Assembly (NCBI GenBank): GCA_964389025.1
Contig: CAYMCQ010000056.1
Span: 1 to 27,532, forward strand
Origin: CAYMCQ01 sp964389025
GTDB taxonomy: Bacteria > Verrucomicrobiota > Verrucomicrobiia > Limisphaerales > CAYMCQ01
Direction of reading: 5' to 3'
DNA length: 27,532 nucleotides
Part shown: positions 1 through 7,985 of the stretch, piece by piece
Layout: every line of letters begins with the position of its first letter
Numbering within the stretch: position 1 is the first letter of the stretch
The notes under the pieces: generated by a model
What the model saw: only the letters and a program-made list of their open reading frames with translations
Told to the model about the DNA's origin: nothing
Database searches by the model: none
Position numbers and translations under genes: made by a program

Positions 1-74
1 ACCGCCAGCAACCCATTCCTTTTTATCGCCAATATGTGCCAATGTTATTGTTAATAGCTATAGTTATTGGATAT

Positions 75-1067
75 ATGCGCCGCATTGCCGCCATTGTTGG
101 ATTCGTCTGTATATTCGGGCTTCACCAAGGATACGGCAGGGACGTGATTGAAATGGAAAGCCGCTACACAGGCGATGGCTGGTTCGAATACCGCTTGCGC
201 ACGCTGGAAGATCCGTTTTTCACAAGCATCACCTTTGATGGTATCGGGCCGTATCCGTTCACGAATTATGTGGAGAATACTCTTCCAACGCACTGGACCA
301 ACGCCATCCCAGGAGCTTACAGCTCACTCCAATACGATTATTCGGTGTCGCAACCGAGAATCAACGAGATAGTTTATTCGATGCGAAGCAGTTCGACTTC
401 TTTCCGACGCGGTAGGTTTGGAACTCTCTTTGAGCTGTGTTGGAATGGCTCATGTTATTTTGGTGACTGCATTGGTGGATATTTCAATCCTTACTGTCTG
501 GTTCCATGCGACGCCACGGAAACTGACGGCTCGCCAGCCACACTCGTTCACCGGGTTGAATTAGTGCCTGATATAAAAATTGATGATCTAATTCGGACAA
601 ACGATCAAATTTACGGAGTAAAATTCTCATGGAATCAATCTTCAACGATTCAATTAGAAGGCACATTTGATCTCACCAACTGGACGCACATCGCACGTTT
701 TTTTGGTAATCCGCCGCAATCCACTTGGAGCACGAATGTTTCACTAAATGGTTTTGGGACATTTTTCCGACTCTCATTGGTCGCCAACCAACACATCACT
801 AATGCCCTTACTCTGACGAGCGTTGCCAGCAGCCAGTCAAATTTTGAAAACGTGCCCATCACTAGCCGGGAGTTTCTTCAGGATCAAATCAGAATCGGAT
901 TTTCGTCCGTGCCGGATGCTGCGTATGAAGTGGACGAGTGTGAATTGCCGGGGAAAGTAGTCGCCACGAAGCAAGCAACCGCTCGTGATGCTTTTACAAC
1001 TGTGAGTTTTCGAATCTCCGAAACTCGCAGCTTCGTTTTCTTCAAGGTAAGGCGGCTTCTCAAGTGA
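75..1067 (+). CDS. Secreted hypothetical protein
   Basis: No enzymatic family recognised. I chose the ATG at 75 because it starts a compact signal peptide: two Arg, a hydrophobic run (IAAIVGFVCIFGL), then GYGRD. An in-frame GTG at 36 would add 13 residues and a second hydrophobic stretch. The mature part (about 310 residues) is rich in Thr, Ser, Asn, Phe and Trp. Around residues 190-240 it contains 'TFDLTNWTHI' followed by 'FFRLSLVA', which matches the T-x-DL-x-x-W ... FYR-L beta-sandwich module common at the C-terminus of verrucomicrobial exported proteins. A second, degenerate copy may lie at the end (FSSVPDAAYEV ... FFKVRR). Six Cys between about residues 120 and 150 could form disulfides. 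It is probably exported or surface-located. GC content is lower than in the metF neighbourhood. It stands alone and its function is unknown. Confidence 0.65.
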   Translation: MRRIAAIVGFVCIFGLHQGYGRDVIEMESRYTGDGWFEYRLRTLEDPFFTSITFDGIGPYPFTNYVENTLPTHWTNAIPGAYSSLQYDYSVSQPRINEIVYSMRSSSTSFRRGRFGTLFELCWNGSCYFGDCIGGYFNPYCLVPCDATETDGSPATLVHRVELVPDIKIDDLIRTNDQIYGVKFSWNQSSTIQLEGTFDLTNWTHIARFFGNPPQSTWSTNVSLNGFGTFFRLSLVANQHITNALTLTSVASSQSNFENVPITSREFLQDQIRIGFSSVPDAAYEVDECELPGKVVATKQATARDAFTTVSFRISETRSFVFFKVRRLLK

Positions 1068-1133
1068 GATTCAAAAGTTTGCGGATGGTTAAAACCACTT
1101 GAGCCAACCACGTTGCAATGGTTTAATGAATCC

Positions 1134-1349
1134 ATGACAGCAAAAGAACAAACGCTCGACGTGATCAAACGTCTTCCCGCCAAGGCGTCTTACGAGGACA
1201 TCGCCTACGAAGTGGAGTTGCTGGCTGCGATCCGCGAAGCTGAAGATGACATTGAACGTGGCCGCGTATTTTCGACCGACGACGTGCGGAAAATGATTCC
1301 TCGATGGATTTCAAAGTCATCATCACGCGCCGCGCGACGCAAGATTTGA
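1134..1349 (+). CDS. Putative antitoxin of a ParE-type TA pair
   Basis: Small acidic protein (71 residues from the ATG at 1134; an in-frame ATG at 1113 would add 7). The core 'SYEDIAYEVELLAAIREAEDDIERGRVFSTDDVRKMIPRW' region resembles small proteins that commonly precede ParE/RelE toxins: an 'I-x-Y-x-(hydrophobic)-x-x-L-x-x-I' helix, then 'D-(I/V)-E-x-GRV-(V/F)-S-x-D-x-V' and a terminal Trp. Such proteins are presumed to neutralise the toxin and autorepress the operon. No DNA-binding domain is obvious here. The gene overlaps the toxin ORF by 46 bases (1304-1349), so the antitoxin tail (ISKSSSRAARRKI) is read from the same DNA as the toxin N-terminus. The pairing call rests mainly on context and this short motif. 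Confidence 0.7.
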   Translation: MTAKEQTLDVIKRLPAKASYEDIAYEVELLAAIREAEDDIERGRVFSTDDVRKMIPRWISKSSSRAARRKI

Positions 1350-1606
1350 AGCGCGTCGTCGAATTCATTGCGGCGGACAATCCGACAGCCGCAGAGAAAC
1401 TTGGCCTGCGCGTTCTGGCCCGGTTCGATGGCCTCGCGAAATTTCCGCTCATGGGACGAGTCGTTCCGGAACTAAAGCGACACGAATGGCGCGAATTGAT
1501 TTACGGCTCGTATCGTTTGATCTACCGCGTGGATGAGCGGAACAAAATTGTTTACGCCGCGCGAATCTGGCACGCCGCGCGCGGAACGCCCGAAATTGAC
1601 GAATGA
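1304..1606 (+). CDS. ParE/RelE-family toxin
   Basis: A 100-residue protein of standard ParE/RelE length. The N-terminus 'FKVIITRRATQDLKRVVEFIA' is the family's first strand plus a basic helix. 'NPTAAEKL' continues the helical hairpin. 'FPLMGRVVPEL' corresponds to the conserved 'P-x-x-G-R-x-V-P-E' stretch. 'WRELIYGSYRLIYRV' and 'IVYAARIWHAAR' are the terminal beta strands, with the Arg and His seen in many members. ParE toxins poison DNA gyrase whereas RelE toxins cleave mRNA; sequence alone does not decide here, although the P-x-x-G-R-x-V-P-E block favours ParE. Start at 1304 inside the antitoxin gene, with no visible ribosome binding site, so translation is probably coupled. metF starts 10 bases after the stop. 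Confidence 0.85.
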   Translation: MDFKVIITRRATQDLKRVVEFIAADNPTAAEKLGLRVLARFDGLAKFPLMGRVVPELKRHEWRELIYGSYRLIYRVDERNKIVYAARIWHAARGTPEIDE

Positions 1607-1616
1607 TTTTCCCTTT

Positions 1617-2507
1617 ATGCAATTGATCCGCGACATCTACACCGCCAAGAAAGCCGCCAAACAGCCGGTGATTTCGTTCGAGTTTTCTCCGCCGAAGACC
1701 GACGAGGGCGACCGCAACTTGCTGGAGAAAACTTTGCCCGCGCTCAAGGAAATGAATCCCGATTTCTGCTCCGTGACCTACGGCGCAGGCGGCAGCACGC
1801 GCGACAAGACGTTGATGATCGTGGACGGCATCCAAAAACAGGGCGTGACGGCGCTCGCACACCTGACGTGCGTGAATCACACCCGCGAAGAAGTCCGCGC
1901 GTTGCTGGAAAAAATCCGCGCGCTCGGCTGCAAAAACATTCTCGCGCTGCGCGGCGATCCGCCCGGCGGCGGTGAATTCGTTCCGACGCCCGGCGGTTTT
2001 GAATTTTCGTCGCAGCTCGTCCGCTTCATCCGCGAGATGAAAGGTGACTCGTGTTCGATCGGCGTCGCCGGTTTTCCTGAAGGCCACATCGCGTGCAAAG
2101 ACGGCAAGCACGTAGATTGGAAACGGCTCAAAGACAAAATTGATGCGGGCGCGGACTTCGTGCTCACGCAATTGTTTTTCGACAACGCGGACTTTCTGGA
2201 ATTTCGCGATCATCTGACGAAGCTGGGCGTGAAAATTCCCGTTGTGCCCGGAATCATTCCCATTCTAAGCGCGAGTCAGATAAAAAAATTCACCGTGCTT
2301 TGCGGCTCACGAATCCCGCAACCGCTCGCCGCCAAACTCGAACAGCTAGGCGCTGACGATGCTGCGACCGCCGAGTTTGGGATCGAATACGCGACGAAGC
2401 AATGCGAGGAACTGCTGCGGGAAGGCGTGCCGGGATTTCATTTTTACACGCTGAACAAGGCCGCAGCGAGCGTCCGAATTTTGAAGAATCTTGGGCTGGC
2501 GAAATAA
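1617..2507 (+). CDS. metF: 5,10-methylenetetrahydrofolate reductase
   Basis: Cytosolic flavoprotein that reduces 5,10-methylene-THF to 5-methyl-THF, the methyl donor for methionine synthesis. From the ATG at 1617 the product is 296 residues, the normal bacterial MetF length. The open frame extends upstream to 1533 but that part lies inside the toxin gene. Motifs: 'ISFEFSPPKT' (catalytic Glu at residue 22), 'VTYGAGGSTRD', 'AHLTCV', 'ILALRGDPP' (FAD/folate region), 'GVAGFPEGH', 'GADFVLTQLFFD' and 'VPGIIPI'. All diagnostic blocks are present and in order, so the assignment is firm. It lies immediately downstream of the toxin gene, so it may be cotranscribed with the TA pair. A large palindrome (2537-2612) separates it from the convergent recombinase gene and may end transcription. 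Confidence 0.97.
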   Translation: MQLIRDIYTAKKAAKQPVISFEFSPPKTDEGDRNLLEKTLPALKEMNPDFCSVTYGAGGSTRDKTLMIVDGIQKQGVTALAHLTCVNHTREEVRALLEKIRALGCKNILALRGDPPGGGEFVPTPGGFEFSSQLVRFIREMKGDSCSIGVAGFPEGHIACKDGKHVDWKRLKDKIDAGADFVLTQLFFDNADFLEFRDHLTKLGVKIPVVPGIIPILSASQIKKFTVLCGSRIPQPLAAKLEQLGADDAATAEFGIEYATKQCEELLREGVPGFHFYTLNKAAASVRILKNLGLAK

Positions 2508-2536
2508 AAATCCGCAGCGGTCAACGCGCCAGCGTC

Positions 2537-2612
2537 TTGGAGTGCGGCAGTCCTCTGCCGCTTTGGAAAGGCAGGTTCATGTCGAAAGCGGCAGAGGGCT
2601 GCCGCACTCCAA
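2537..2612. repeat. Palindromic repeat, 28-bp arms, between metF and xerC/D-type gene
   Basis: Left arm 2537-2564 and right arm 2585-2612 are inverted copies of 28 bases with one mismatch (a T/C change that still allows a G-U pair in RNA), around a 20-base spacer. Each arm itself contains a GCGGCAG/CTGCCGC pair, so cruciform or nested hairpin folding is possible. It lies between convergent genes and could act as a bidirectional terminator, but its composition looks like a dispersed palindromic element rather than a simple stem plus U-tract. Confidence 0.9.
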
Positions 2613-2644
2613 AACCTCGCGGGACACCGGTAGCATGCCTGCTT

Positions 2645-3565
2645 TTATCCCCTCGGATGAAACTTCCGATGCACTTCACGCAAGCGATTCCCCGCGACAT
2701 GCGTGTAAACTTCCGTCGTGCTGATGCTGGCGTGGCCGAGCAATTCCTGGATCACGCGCAAGTCCGCGCCGCGCTCCAGCAGATGCGTCGCGAAGCTGTG
2801 TCGCAGCATGTGCGGCGTGACGTTGCGGGAAATTCCGGCGCGGCGAACACGGTTCTTGATACGCAGCCACATCGTGACCGTCGCGAACGGCGTTCCCCGC
2901 TTCGTCAGAAAAACATTCGCCGTCGAACGCGGCGTCACCAGTTTCGCACGACCTGACTCGATGTAACGATTCAACGATTCAACGGCCTTCTTTCCGACCG
3001 GCACCACGCGCTCCTTGTTCCCTTTGCCGATGACGTTGATGAAGCCCGCGTCGAGATGAAGCTGCTCCAATCGCACGTTGCACAACTCAGCCAGTCGCAA
3101 GCCGGAAGCATAGGCCAGTTCAAGAATCGCGTCGTCGCAAAGACTTTTTGGCGTCGAAGGTTTTTCAGGCTCGACCAATTTTTCAATCTCCGCGCTCGTC
3201 AAGGCCTTCGGCAAACGTTTCCAGCGCCGCGGCAACGACAAATTTTCCGCGACGTTCAGCGGCAGATGCCTTTCGTTCTCCGCAAACTTGAAGAACGCCC
3301 GAAGCGCGGCGATCTCAACGTAGATGCTCTCGCTGCTCAACCGCCGCGCGGAGTTTTTCTCCTCGTTGGCCACCGCCCGCTCGCGCTCGTGCTGCAAGAA
3401 TTTCATCAGGTGCGAAAGCTGGACTTGTTTCCAGTCCGTGAGATTTTGTTTCTCCGCCCAGCCAACAAACCGGTTCAACAGCCCGGCGTAAGTCTTCTGC
3501 GTGTGCGCCGATTGCCCACGCTCGTGGCGAACATATTGAAGGAAATCTTCGACGAGCAGTTGCAT
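2645..3565 (-). CDS. xerD: Tyrosine recombinase, XerC/XerD type
   Basis: Site-specific recombinase of the XerC/XerD class (306 residues, normal length), which resolves chromosome dimers at dif. Residues 1-100 form the SAM-like core-binding domain (MQLLVEDFLQYVRHERGQS ... TQKTYAGLLNRF). The catalytic domain follows, with the full tyrosine recombinase set visible: R157 in 'ASGLRLAEL', K181 in 'GKGNKERVVP', H252 and R255 in 'HMLRHSFATHLL', H278 in 'LGHASISTT' and Y287 in 'VYTHV'. XerC versus XerD cannot be separated with certainty by eye. The TPR-like gene upstream on the same strand stops 8 bases before this start, so the two are probably cotranscribed. No integron or phage genes are nearby, so a housekeeping Xer role is preferred. 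An AACGATTC direct repeat lies inside the gene at 2965-2980. Confidence 0.93.
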   Translation of the reverse strand: MQLLVEDFLQYVRHERGQSAHTQKTYAGLLNRFVGWAEKQNLTDWKQVQLSHLMKFLQHERERAVANEEKNSARRLSSESIYVEIAALRAFFKFAENERHLPLNVAENLSLPRRWKRLPKALTSAEIEKLVEPEKPSTPKSLCDDAILELAYASGLRLAELCNVRLEQLHLDAGFINVIGKGNKERVVPVGKKAVESLNRYIESGRAKLVTPRSTANVFLTKRGTPFATVTMWLRIKNRVRRAGISRNVTPHMLRHSFATHLLERGADLRVIQELLGHASISTTEVYTHVAGNRLREVHRKFHPRG

Positions 3566-3573
3566 GGAGCAAG

Positions 3574-4608
3574 TCAGCCGGACGATGAACGCTGGCTTCT
3601 CTGATAATCCTGTTTCAACAATTCCTGATATTCCAAAAGAGAAAATGAAACCGCATGGTCAGGCTCAAATAAAAGTTTTTGCCGTTGCAGAAATTGCTGT
3701 TTGTATTTCACCTCATCTTCAAAACGTCCGTGCTTGTGATTCAGCTTTGCCAAAAGAATCGTGCGGACGTCTTCCAGCCAAGGAAAATCATTATGTTTCA
3801 ACTGAACGCTCAAAATTGATTCTTCCGCCGCCAAAAATTCGTGATCCAAGTCCACAGTCAATGCTGCCAGTTGCATACTCTGAAAACCGATTGGCCAATT
3901 ATCTTTCGACCATTTTTGAATCGAAACTCGAAGATTGTCAGCGAACGGAGCGAAGTTAGAACTGAGGAAGCATTTCAAAAAGAGTTTTGGTCCTTCAAAA
4001 TCATGATCCGTCAATCTAGTAGCCGAATCATTCGTGATGGCTTCTGCTTCTGAAAAGTCGCGTTTCATCCAAGCAAAACAAGCCAAGTAATTCCATGTCT
4101 GCCCGAAGAATGGCAATCCTCGAACATAGAGAAAATGGTCATCAGCAATTTTCAAATCAAAGTAAGCTTTGAAAATTGGCCGAATGTAATTCATGCCTTT
4201 GTCTGCAAAACTCCAAAGGTAGGCATGTCTTGCCTGCGCCAAAGCCCATGTCGCTGGAATTTTTGGAAAAGAGCAGCGGTCGAAATTTTGAAAGGCCTGC
4301 CCTATATCCCCTCGATTGAGTTGTTCTTGTGCGAGGGAAAACCGAATCATTTGGGATTCGGGGAAAAGTTCTGACGCTTCCTGAAACCGTTTCTGTGCCA
4401 GATTTGCATCGCCTCGGCGCATGGCTTCGATTCCTAGGAGGTGATGCCACGATTCCTTTTCACAATCGGTCAGGCTTTTGTAATCAAATTTTTGGAGAGA
4501 TGCTTCGATTTCGTTACCGCGTCTTTCCTGATGAAGCTTGTTGGCTAATTCCTCAACCCGGTTGGTTTTTGGCTGTTCTGGTGGATGTGATTTCTTGAAC
4601 CAACTCAT
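3574..4608 (-). CDS. TPR-like hypothetical protein
   Basis: 344 residues from the ATG at 4608 (MSWFKKSHPP); the frame stays open further upstream but that segment overlaps the divergent promoter region. No signal peptide. The sequence is alpha-helical with TPR-like spacing between about residues 40 and 115: 'HLLGIEAMRRGDANLAQKRF' then 'LFPESQMIRFSLAQEQLNRG' then 'AFQNFDRC'. Later helices ('WNYLACFAWMKRDFSEAEAI', 'AAEESILSVQLKHNDFPWL') continue the solenoid pattern. Such proteins usually mediate protein contacts; a specific role cannot be given. It lies directly upstream of the Xer-type gene (8-base gap) and is divergent from the aldehyde dehydrogenase. Base composition is clearly more AT-rich than the flanking metF and dehydrogenase genes, which suggests later acquisition or relaxed selection. 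Confidence 0.7.
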   Translation of the reverse strand: MSWFKKSHPPEQPKTNRVEELANKLHQERRGNEIEASLQKFDYKSLTDCEKESWHHLLGIEAMRRGDANLAQKRFQEASELFPESQMIRFSLAQEQLNRGDIGQAFQNFDRCSFPKIPATWALAQARHAYLWSFADKGMNYIRPIFKAYFDLKIADDHFLYVRGLPFFGQTWNYLACFAWMKRDFSEAEAITNDSATRLTDHDFEGPKLFLKCFLSSNFAPFADNLRVSIQKWSKDNWPIGFQSMQLAALTVDLDHEFLAAEESILSVQLKHNDFPWLEDVRTILLAKLNHKHGRFEDEVKYKQQFLQRQKLLFEPDHAVSFSLLEYQELLKQDYQRSQRSSSG

Positions 4609-4738
4609 GGAGAATAATCTAGTTGCTTGCCATGCATATTCACAAGGAGCAAAGGTTGACTCAGAAGTAATAACCTTCGGTAAAAAAGTTTTCACTTTGC
4701 TCCGAAAACTTTTACGCTCAGCGGACAAGATAATTGCG

Positions 4739-6169
4739 ATGAGCCAGCCACCACAAATTCCAGCGCTGCGACGCGGCGTCGCGTATGAAAGCCTCGACAA
4801 ACTGACCGTCGCCAACCATCGCGACGGCTCGGCGATGGCGCAAATCAGCCAGGTCAACGCGGGAATCATCCGCAAAGACCTCGCGAAGATTTCCGAATCG
4901 CGGGCGGCGCTGAAGAAGTTTTCCGTCGAGCAGTTGATTCAAATGTCCGCGAAGGCTGGCGAACTTTTTCTGAACGGCACGTTGCCACTTGGCGCGAACC
5001 ACAAACAGACGCCGCAGGAATTCATCACGACACTTTCCGCGACGAGCGGTCTGCCGCACGTCATGGTCAAGCGGAACATGGCGCGGATCCACAGCGCGCT
5101 GACGAACATGCGCGTGATCCTCAACGGCCTGACGCGCGGGTTGGATTTGAAGATTCTCGACACCGGTTTCGGCGAACAATTCGGCACGCAGATGAGTTTT
5201 TTCCCGACGACGCAATGTCTTGGCCTCGTGATGCCGAGCAATTCGCCGGCGGTGAACTCACTCTGGCTGCCGGCCATCGCGCTCAAAACGCCGGTCATCA
5301 TCAAGCCGGGACGCGACGAGCCGTGGACGCCGTGGCGATTGATTCAGTCGTTCATCGCAGCGGGTTGTCCAGCGGAGGCGTTCGGTTTTTACCCGACCGA
5401 CCACGAAGGCGCGGCGGAAATCCTGCGCCTGTCCGGTCGCGCGCTGATTTTCGGCGACAAGGCGACGACAGCGCAATACGCGAACAATCCGGCAATTGAA
5501 GTTCATGGGCCGGGTTACAGTAAGATTTTGATCGGCGATGATGAAATCGAGCGCTGGCCGGAATTTCTCGACGTGATGGTTTCGTCCATCGCGGATAACG
5601 GCGGGCGGAGTTGCCTGTGCGCTTCGGCTGTCGTTGTTCCAAAATTCGCTGATGAAATCGCCGAAGCTCTGGCAAAAAGACTCGCTGCGATCGCGCCGAC
5701 AAAACCTGACGATGAAGATGCAAAGCTTTCCGCGTTCGCGAATCCAAAGATGGCCGAGTCCATTGACGCCTCGATTGAAGACGGTTTGAAAACGCCGGGA
5801 GCAACCGACGTGACGGCAAAGTTTCGCAATGGCCTGCGCAAAGTCACGCTCGACGGCGGAATTTATTTGCGACCGACGATTGTCCGCTGTGATTCTTTTG
5901 CGCATCCGCTGGCGAACAGAGAGTTTTTATTCCCCTACGCGAGCGTCGTGCAAGTTCCGCAAAATGACATGTTGAAACAAATCGGCCCATCACTCGTCGT
6001 GACCGCGATCACCAAGGACAAGGCGTTCGCGGAGCGCTTGCTTGATTCGCCGTTGATCGAGCGGCTCAACCTCGGCGCGATCTCGACGATGAAAATTTCA
6101 TGGGACCAGCCGCACGAAGGAAACATGTTCGAGTTTCTCTGGAAACGCCGGGCGATCGAGCGCGCTTGA
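4739..6169 (+). CDS. Aldehyde dehydrogenase family protein
   Basis: NAD(P)-dependent aldehyde oxidation is the expected reaction; the substrate is unknown. From the ATG at 4739 the protein is 476 residues, usual for the superfamily. The longer open frame back to 4538 runs antisense through the TPR gene and is rejected. Visible blocks: 'GLVMPSNSPAVNSLWLPAIALKTPVIIKPGRDEPWTPW' region (residues 162-198, Rossmann segment with the cofactor Lys), 'ALIFGDKATTAQY', 'IEVHGPGYSKILI' (in the position of the usual E-LGGK) and 'ADNGGRSCLCAS' (C292 as probable nucleophile). The departures from E-L-G-G-K and N-x-G-Q-x-C show a divergent subfamily, perhaps close to the CoA-acylating aldehyde dehydrogenases. 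An iron-type alcohol dehydrogenase follows after 28 bases, suggesting an alcohol-aldehyde-acid or acyl-CoA route. Confidence 0.85.
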   Translation: MSQPPQIPALRRGVAYESLDKLTVANHRDGSAMAQISQVNAGIIRKDLAKISESRAALKKFSVEQLIQMSAKAGELFLNGTLPLGANHKQTPQEFITTLSATSGLPHVMVKRNMARIHSALTNMRVILNGLTRGLDLKILDTGFGEQFGTQMSFFPTTQCLGLVMPSNSPAVNSLWLPAIALKTPVIIKPGRDEPWTPWRLIQSFIAAGCPAEAFGFYPTDHEGAAEILRLSGRALIFGDKATTAQYANNPAIEVHGPGYSKILIGDDEIERWPEFLDVMVSSIADNGGRSCLCASAVVVPKFADEIAEALAKRLAAIAPTKPDDEDAKLSAFANPKMAESIDASIEDGLKTPGATDVTAKFRNGLRKVTLDGGIYLRPTIVRCDSFAHPLANREFLFPYASVVQVPQNDMLKQIGPSLVVTAITKDKAFAERLLDSPLIERLNLGAISTMKISWDQPHEGNMFEFLWKRRAIERA

Positions 6170-6197
6170 ACAGAAACGCCACCGAGCGCGTCACAAG

Positions 6198-7400
6198 ATG
6201 GACATGATTGATTCAGCCACGCCCGCCGAGCTAGCAAGCCATTCGTCTTTCGATTTCCAACTTCCAAATCAAACCCGGCTGGTCTTTGGCGTGAACAGCG
6301 TCGAGCGCCTTGGCGAATTGACGCGAGAAACCGGCGCAAAAAAAGTTTTGCTGGTCACCGACGCGGGCATTGTTGCAGCCGGACATGCGCAACGAGTGGT
6401 TTCAATTTTGAGCGCGGCAGGTTTGCAAGTCGCAGTCTTCGACAAAGCCAAAGAAAACCCGACGACGCGATGCGTGGATGATTGCGTCGCGCTCGCAAAG
6501 GCCGAGCGCATTGGCACAATCATCGGTCTCGGCGGCGGCAGTTCGATGGACACGGCGAAGGGATGCAATTTCATCCTGACGAACGGCGGACGGATGCAGG
6601 ATTATTGGGGCGTGGGCAAAGCCACGAAGCCGATGCTGCCGCTGATTGCCATTCCCACGACGGCGGGGACGGGTAGCGAATGTCAGTCTGCCGCGCTCAT
6701 CTCGGACGAGAAAACTCACCGAAAGATGGCGTGTTTAGACCCAAAAGCCGCCGCGCGTGTGGCGATTCTTGATCCGCTTCTCACACTTTCCCAACCGCCG
6801 CGCGTGACGGCCTGCACAGGCATTGACGCGATCGCGCACGCGCTGGAAACCGCTGTGACAACAAAGCGAAATGAACTTTCGCTGGCGTATTCGCGCGAAG
6901 CGTTTCGTTTGTGCGCGATGGCGCTTCCGAATATTTTTGCGGATGGAAAAAATCTTGAAGCGCGAATTCAGATGCAATTGGGCGCGGCGTTCGCAGGCGT
7001 GGCCATCGAAAACAGCATGTTGGGCGCGGCGCACGCGGCGGCAAATCCGCTGACGGCCCACTACGGAATTATCCACGGCGAGGCTGTGGGGTTGATGCTG
7101 CCGTCCGTCGTTCGATTCAATTCCGATGACTCGGCATCGCGAGTTGAATATGAAAAATCAGCCGCAGTCGCAAAACTTTTTCAGCGCGGCAACGGCGAGG
7201 ATGCGATAACCGCGGTCATCCAACATTTGGAATCTTTGCAAGCCGCCGCCCGCCTGCCGCGCAGACTTCGCGATTGCGGAGTCGAACGCGCAAGATTAAA
7301 AACTCTGGCGGACGACGCGGCAAAACAGTGGACGGCGGGATTCAATCCGCGCAAAGTTTTAGCGGAAGATTTTTTGAGATTCTACGAAGCGGCGTTTTAA
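6198..7400 (+). CDS. Iron-type alcohol dehydrogenase
   Basis: Group III (iron-dependent) NAD(P)-linked alcohol dehydrogenase, 400 residues. The cofactor motif 'GLGGGSSMDTAKG' is at residues 110-122. 'PLIAIPTTAGTGSE' is at 148-161. The metal ligands fit the family spacing: D210 and H214 in 'GIDAIAHALE', H279 in 'MLGAAHAAANPL' and H293 in 'IIHGEAVGLMLP'. The start could be 6198 or the ATG 6 bases later; the first 20 residues are not conserved in type. It lies 28 bases after the aldehyde dehydrogenase and is almost certainly in the same operon, so the pair probably interconverts an alcohol and its oxidised product through a shared aldehyde. No microcompartment shell genes are seen nearby. An AT-rich inverted repeat follows the stop codon. 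Confidence 0.93.
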   Translation: MDMIDSATPAELASHSSFDFQLPNQTRLVFGVNSVERLGELTRETGAKKVLLVTDAGIVAAGHAQRVVSILSAAGLQVAVFDKAKENPTTRCVDDCVALAKAERIGTIIGLGGGSSMDTAKGCNFILTNGGRMQDYWGVGKATKPMLPLIAIPTTAGTGSECQSAALISDEKTHRKMACLDPKAAARVAILDPLLTLSQPPRVTACTGIDAIAHALETAVTTKRNELSLAYSREAFRLCAMALPNIFADGKNLEARIQMQLGAAFAGVAIENSMLGAAHAAANPLTAHYGIIHGEAVGLMLPSVVRFNSDDSASRVEYEKSAAVAKLFQRGNGEDAITAVIQHLESLQAAARLPRRLRDCGVERARLKTLADDAAKQWTAGFNPRKVLAEDFLRFYEAAF

Positions 7401-7467
7401 ATCTTAATCTTAATCCTAATCTTACTCTTATTCTGCTTGAACGGGAGATTAAGATTACGATTAAGAC
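7401..7467. repeat. AT-rich inverted repeat, possible bidirectional terminator
   Basis: Left arm 7401-7428 is built from CTTAAT/CCTAAT units and the right arm 7445-7467 is its imperfect reverse complement, with about 16 bases between. It lies exactly between the convergent alcohol dehydrogenase and lipoprotein genes. It could fold in RNA from either strand and stop transcription both ways. The internal 6-base periodicity also fits a simple-sequence dispersed repeat. The terminator role is inferred from position only. Confidence 0.7.
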
Positions 7468-7479
7468 CCCGGACGCCCG

Positions 7480-7866
7480 TTACTTTTCAATCACCCGCAA
7501 CGTGTATTCCTTCGACAGCGCGCTGTCATTGCGCGGCTTGCCCATGGCGTTGTATTGGAAGTCGAATTTGAATTTGTATTTTACCACGGTTGACCCTGCC
7601 GGAATCGGAATCAAACCTTCCCAGCGGTTTGTCATCAGCAGCGTCGGGCGCATCGGGAAATATTCCCCGCCTACCTTGACCATCGGCTTGATGCTGTTCC
7701 AGCGGAGCGTTTGCTGCCTGGAGTCGAGCGCGGCTTCGACGGGATAAAGCCCGTTGGCGTTGCGGACTTGCTGTTGCGGCGTCAGATTCGTGAGCGTGGC
7801 CGTGGTGCAACTGGTCGCGACGATTGCCAGCGCCAAAAAGGGGATAATCTTTCTTCCTGTCTTCAT
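7480..7866 (-). CDS. Small hypothetical lipoprotein
   Basis: 128 residues with a clear lipoprotein signal: MKTGRK, a hydrophobic core IIPFLALAIVA, and a lipobox ending at C20 (ATSC), so it is likely anchored in the outer membrane or periplasmic face. The mature part is a single beta-rich domain with 'RWNSIKPMVKVGGEYFPMRP', 'NRWEGLIPIPAG' and 'VKYKFKFDFQYNAM', which reads like an Ig-type sandwich. No named family is recognised. It is transcribed on its own, divergent from recA, with 119 bases between the two starts. Confidence 0.75.
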   Translation of the reverse strand: MKTGRKIIPFLALAIVATSCTTATLTNLTPQQQVRNANGLYPVEAALDSRQQTLRWNSIKPMVKVGGEYFPMRPTLLMTNRWEGLIPIPAGSTVVKYKFKFDFQYNAMGKPRNDSALSKEYTLRVIEK

Positions 7867-7922
7867 GGCCGCAGCCTGCCCAAGCAGCGCCGACTTGTAA
7901 AGTTGGATTTTGCGCTCGCGCG

Positions 7923-7951
7923 TTGACTAATTTGAAACCGTTCGTTACCGT
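7923..7951 (+). promoter_or_regulatory. Weak sigma70-like promoter candidate for recA
   Basis: TTGACT at 7923-7928, then a 17-base spacer and TACCGT at 7946-7951, 34 bases before the recA start. The -35 is a good match but the -10 matches only 3 of 6 consensus positions. No LexA-type palindrome was recognised in the recA upstream region. Confidence 0.25.
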
Positions 7952-7985
7952 CAATGCCAGTCAACCAATCCCTGAAGGATAAAAT

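Noticed and set aside
1449..2213. Minus-strand open frame of 254 codons opposite toxin and metF
   Set aside because: Composition (RRARRARFARR-type stretches) is that of a reverse-strand artefact; metF is certain.
2645..3565. Integron integrase or phage integrase
   Set aside because: Length and motifs fit XerC/D; no attC arrays, cassette genes or phage genes are present.
4538..4738. N-terminal extension of the aldehyde dehydrogenase frame
   Set aside because: It overlaps the start of the divergent TPR gene and has no family similarity; the ATG at 4739 fits family length.
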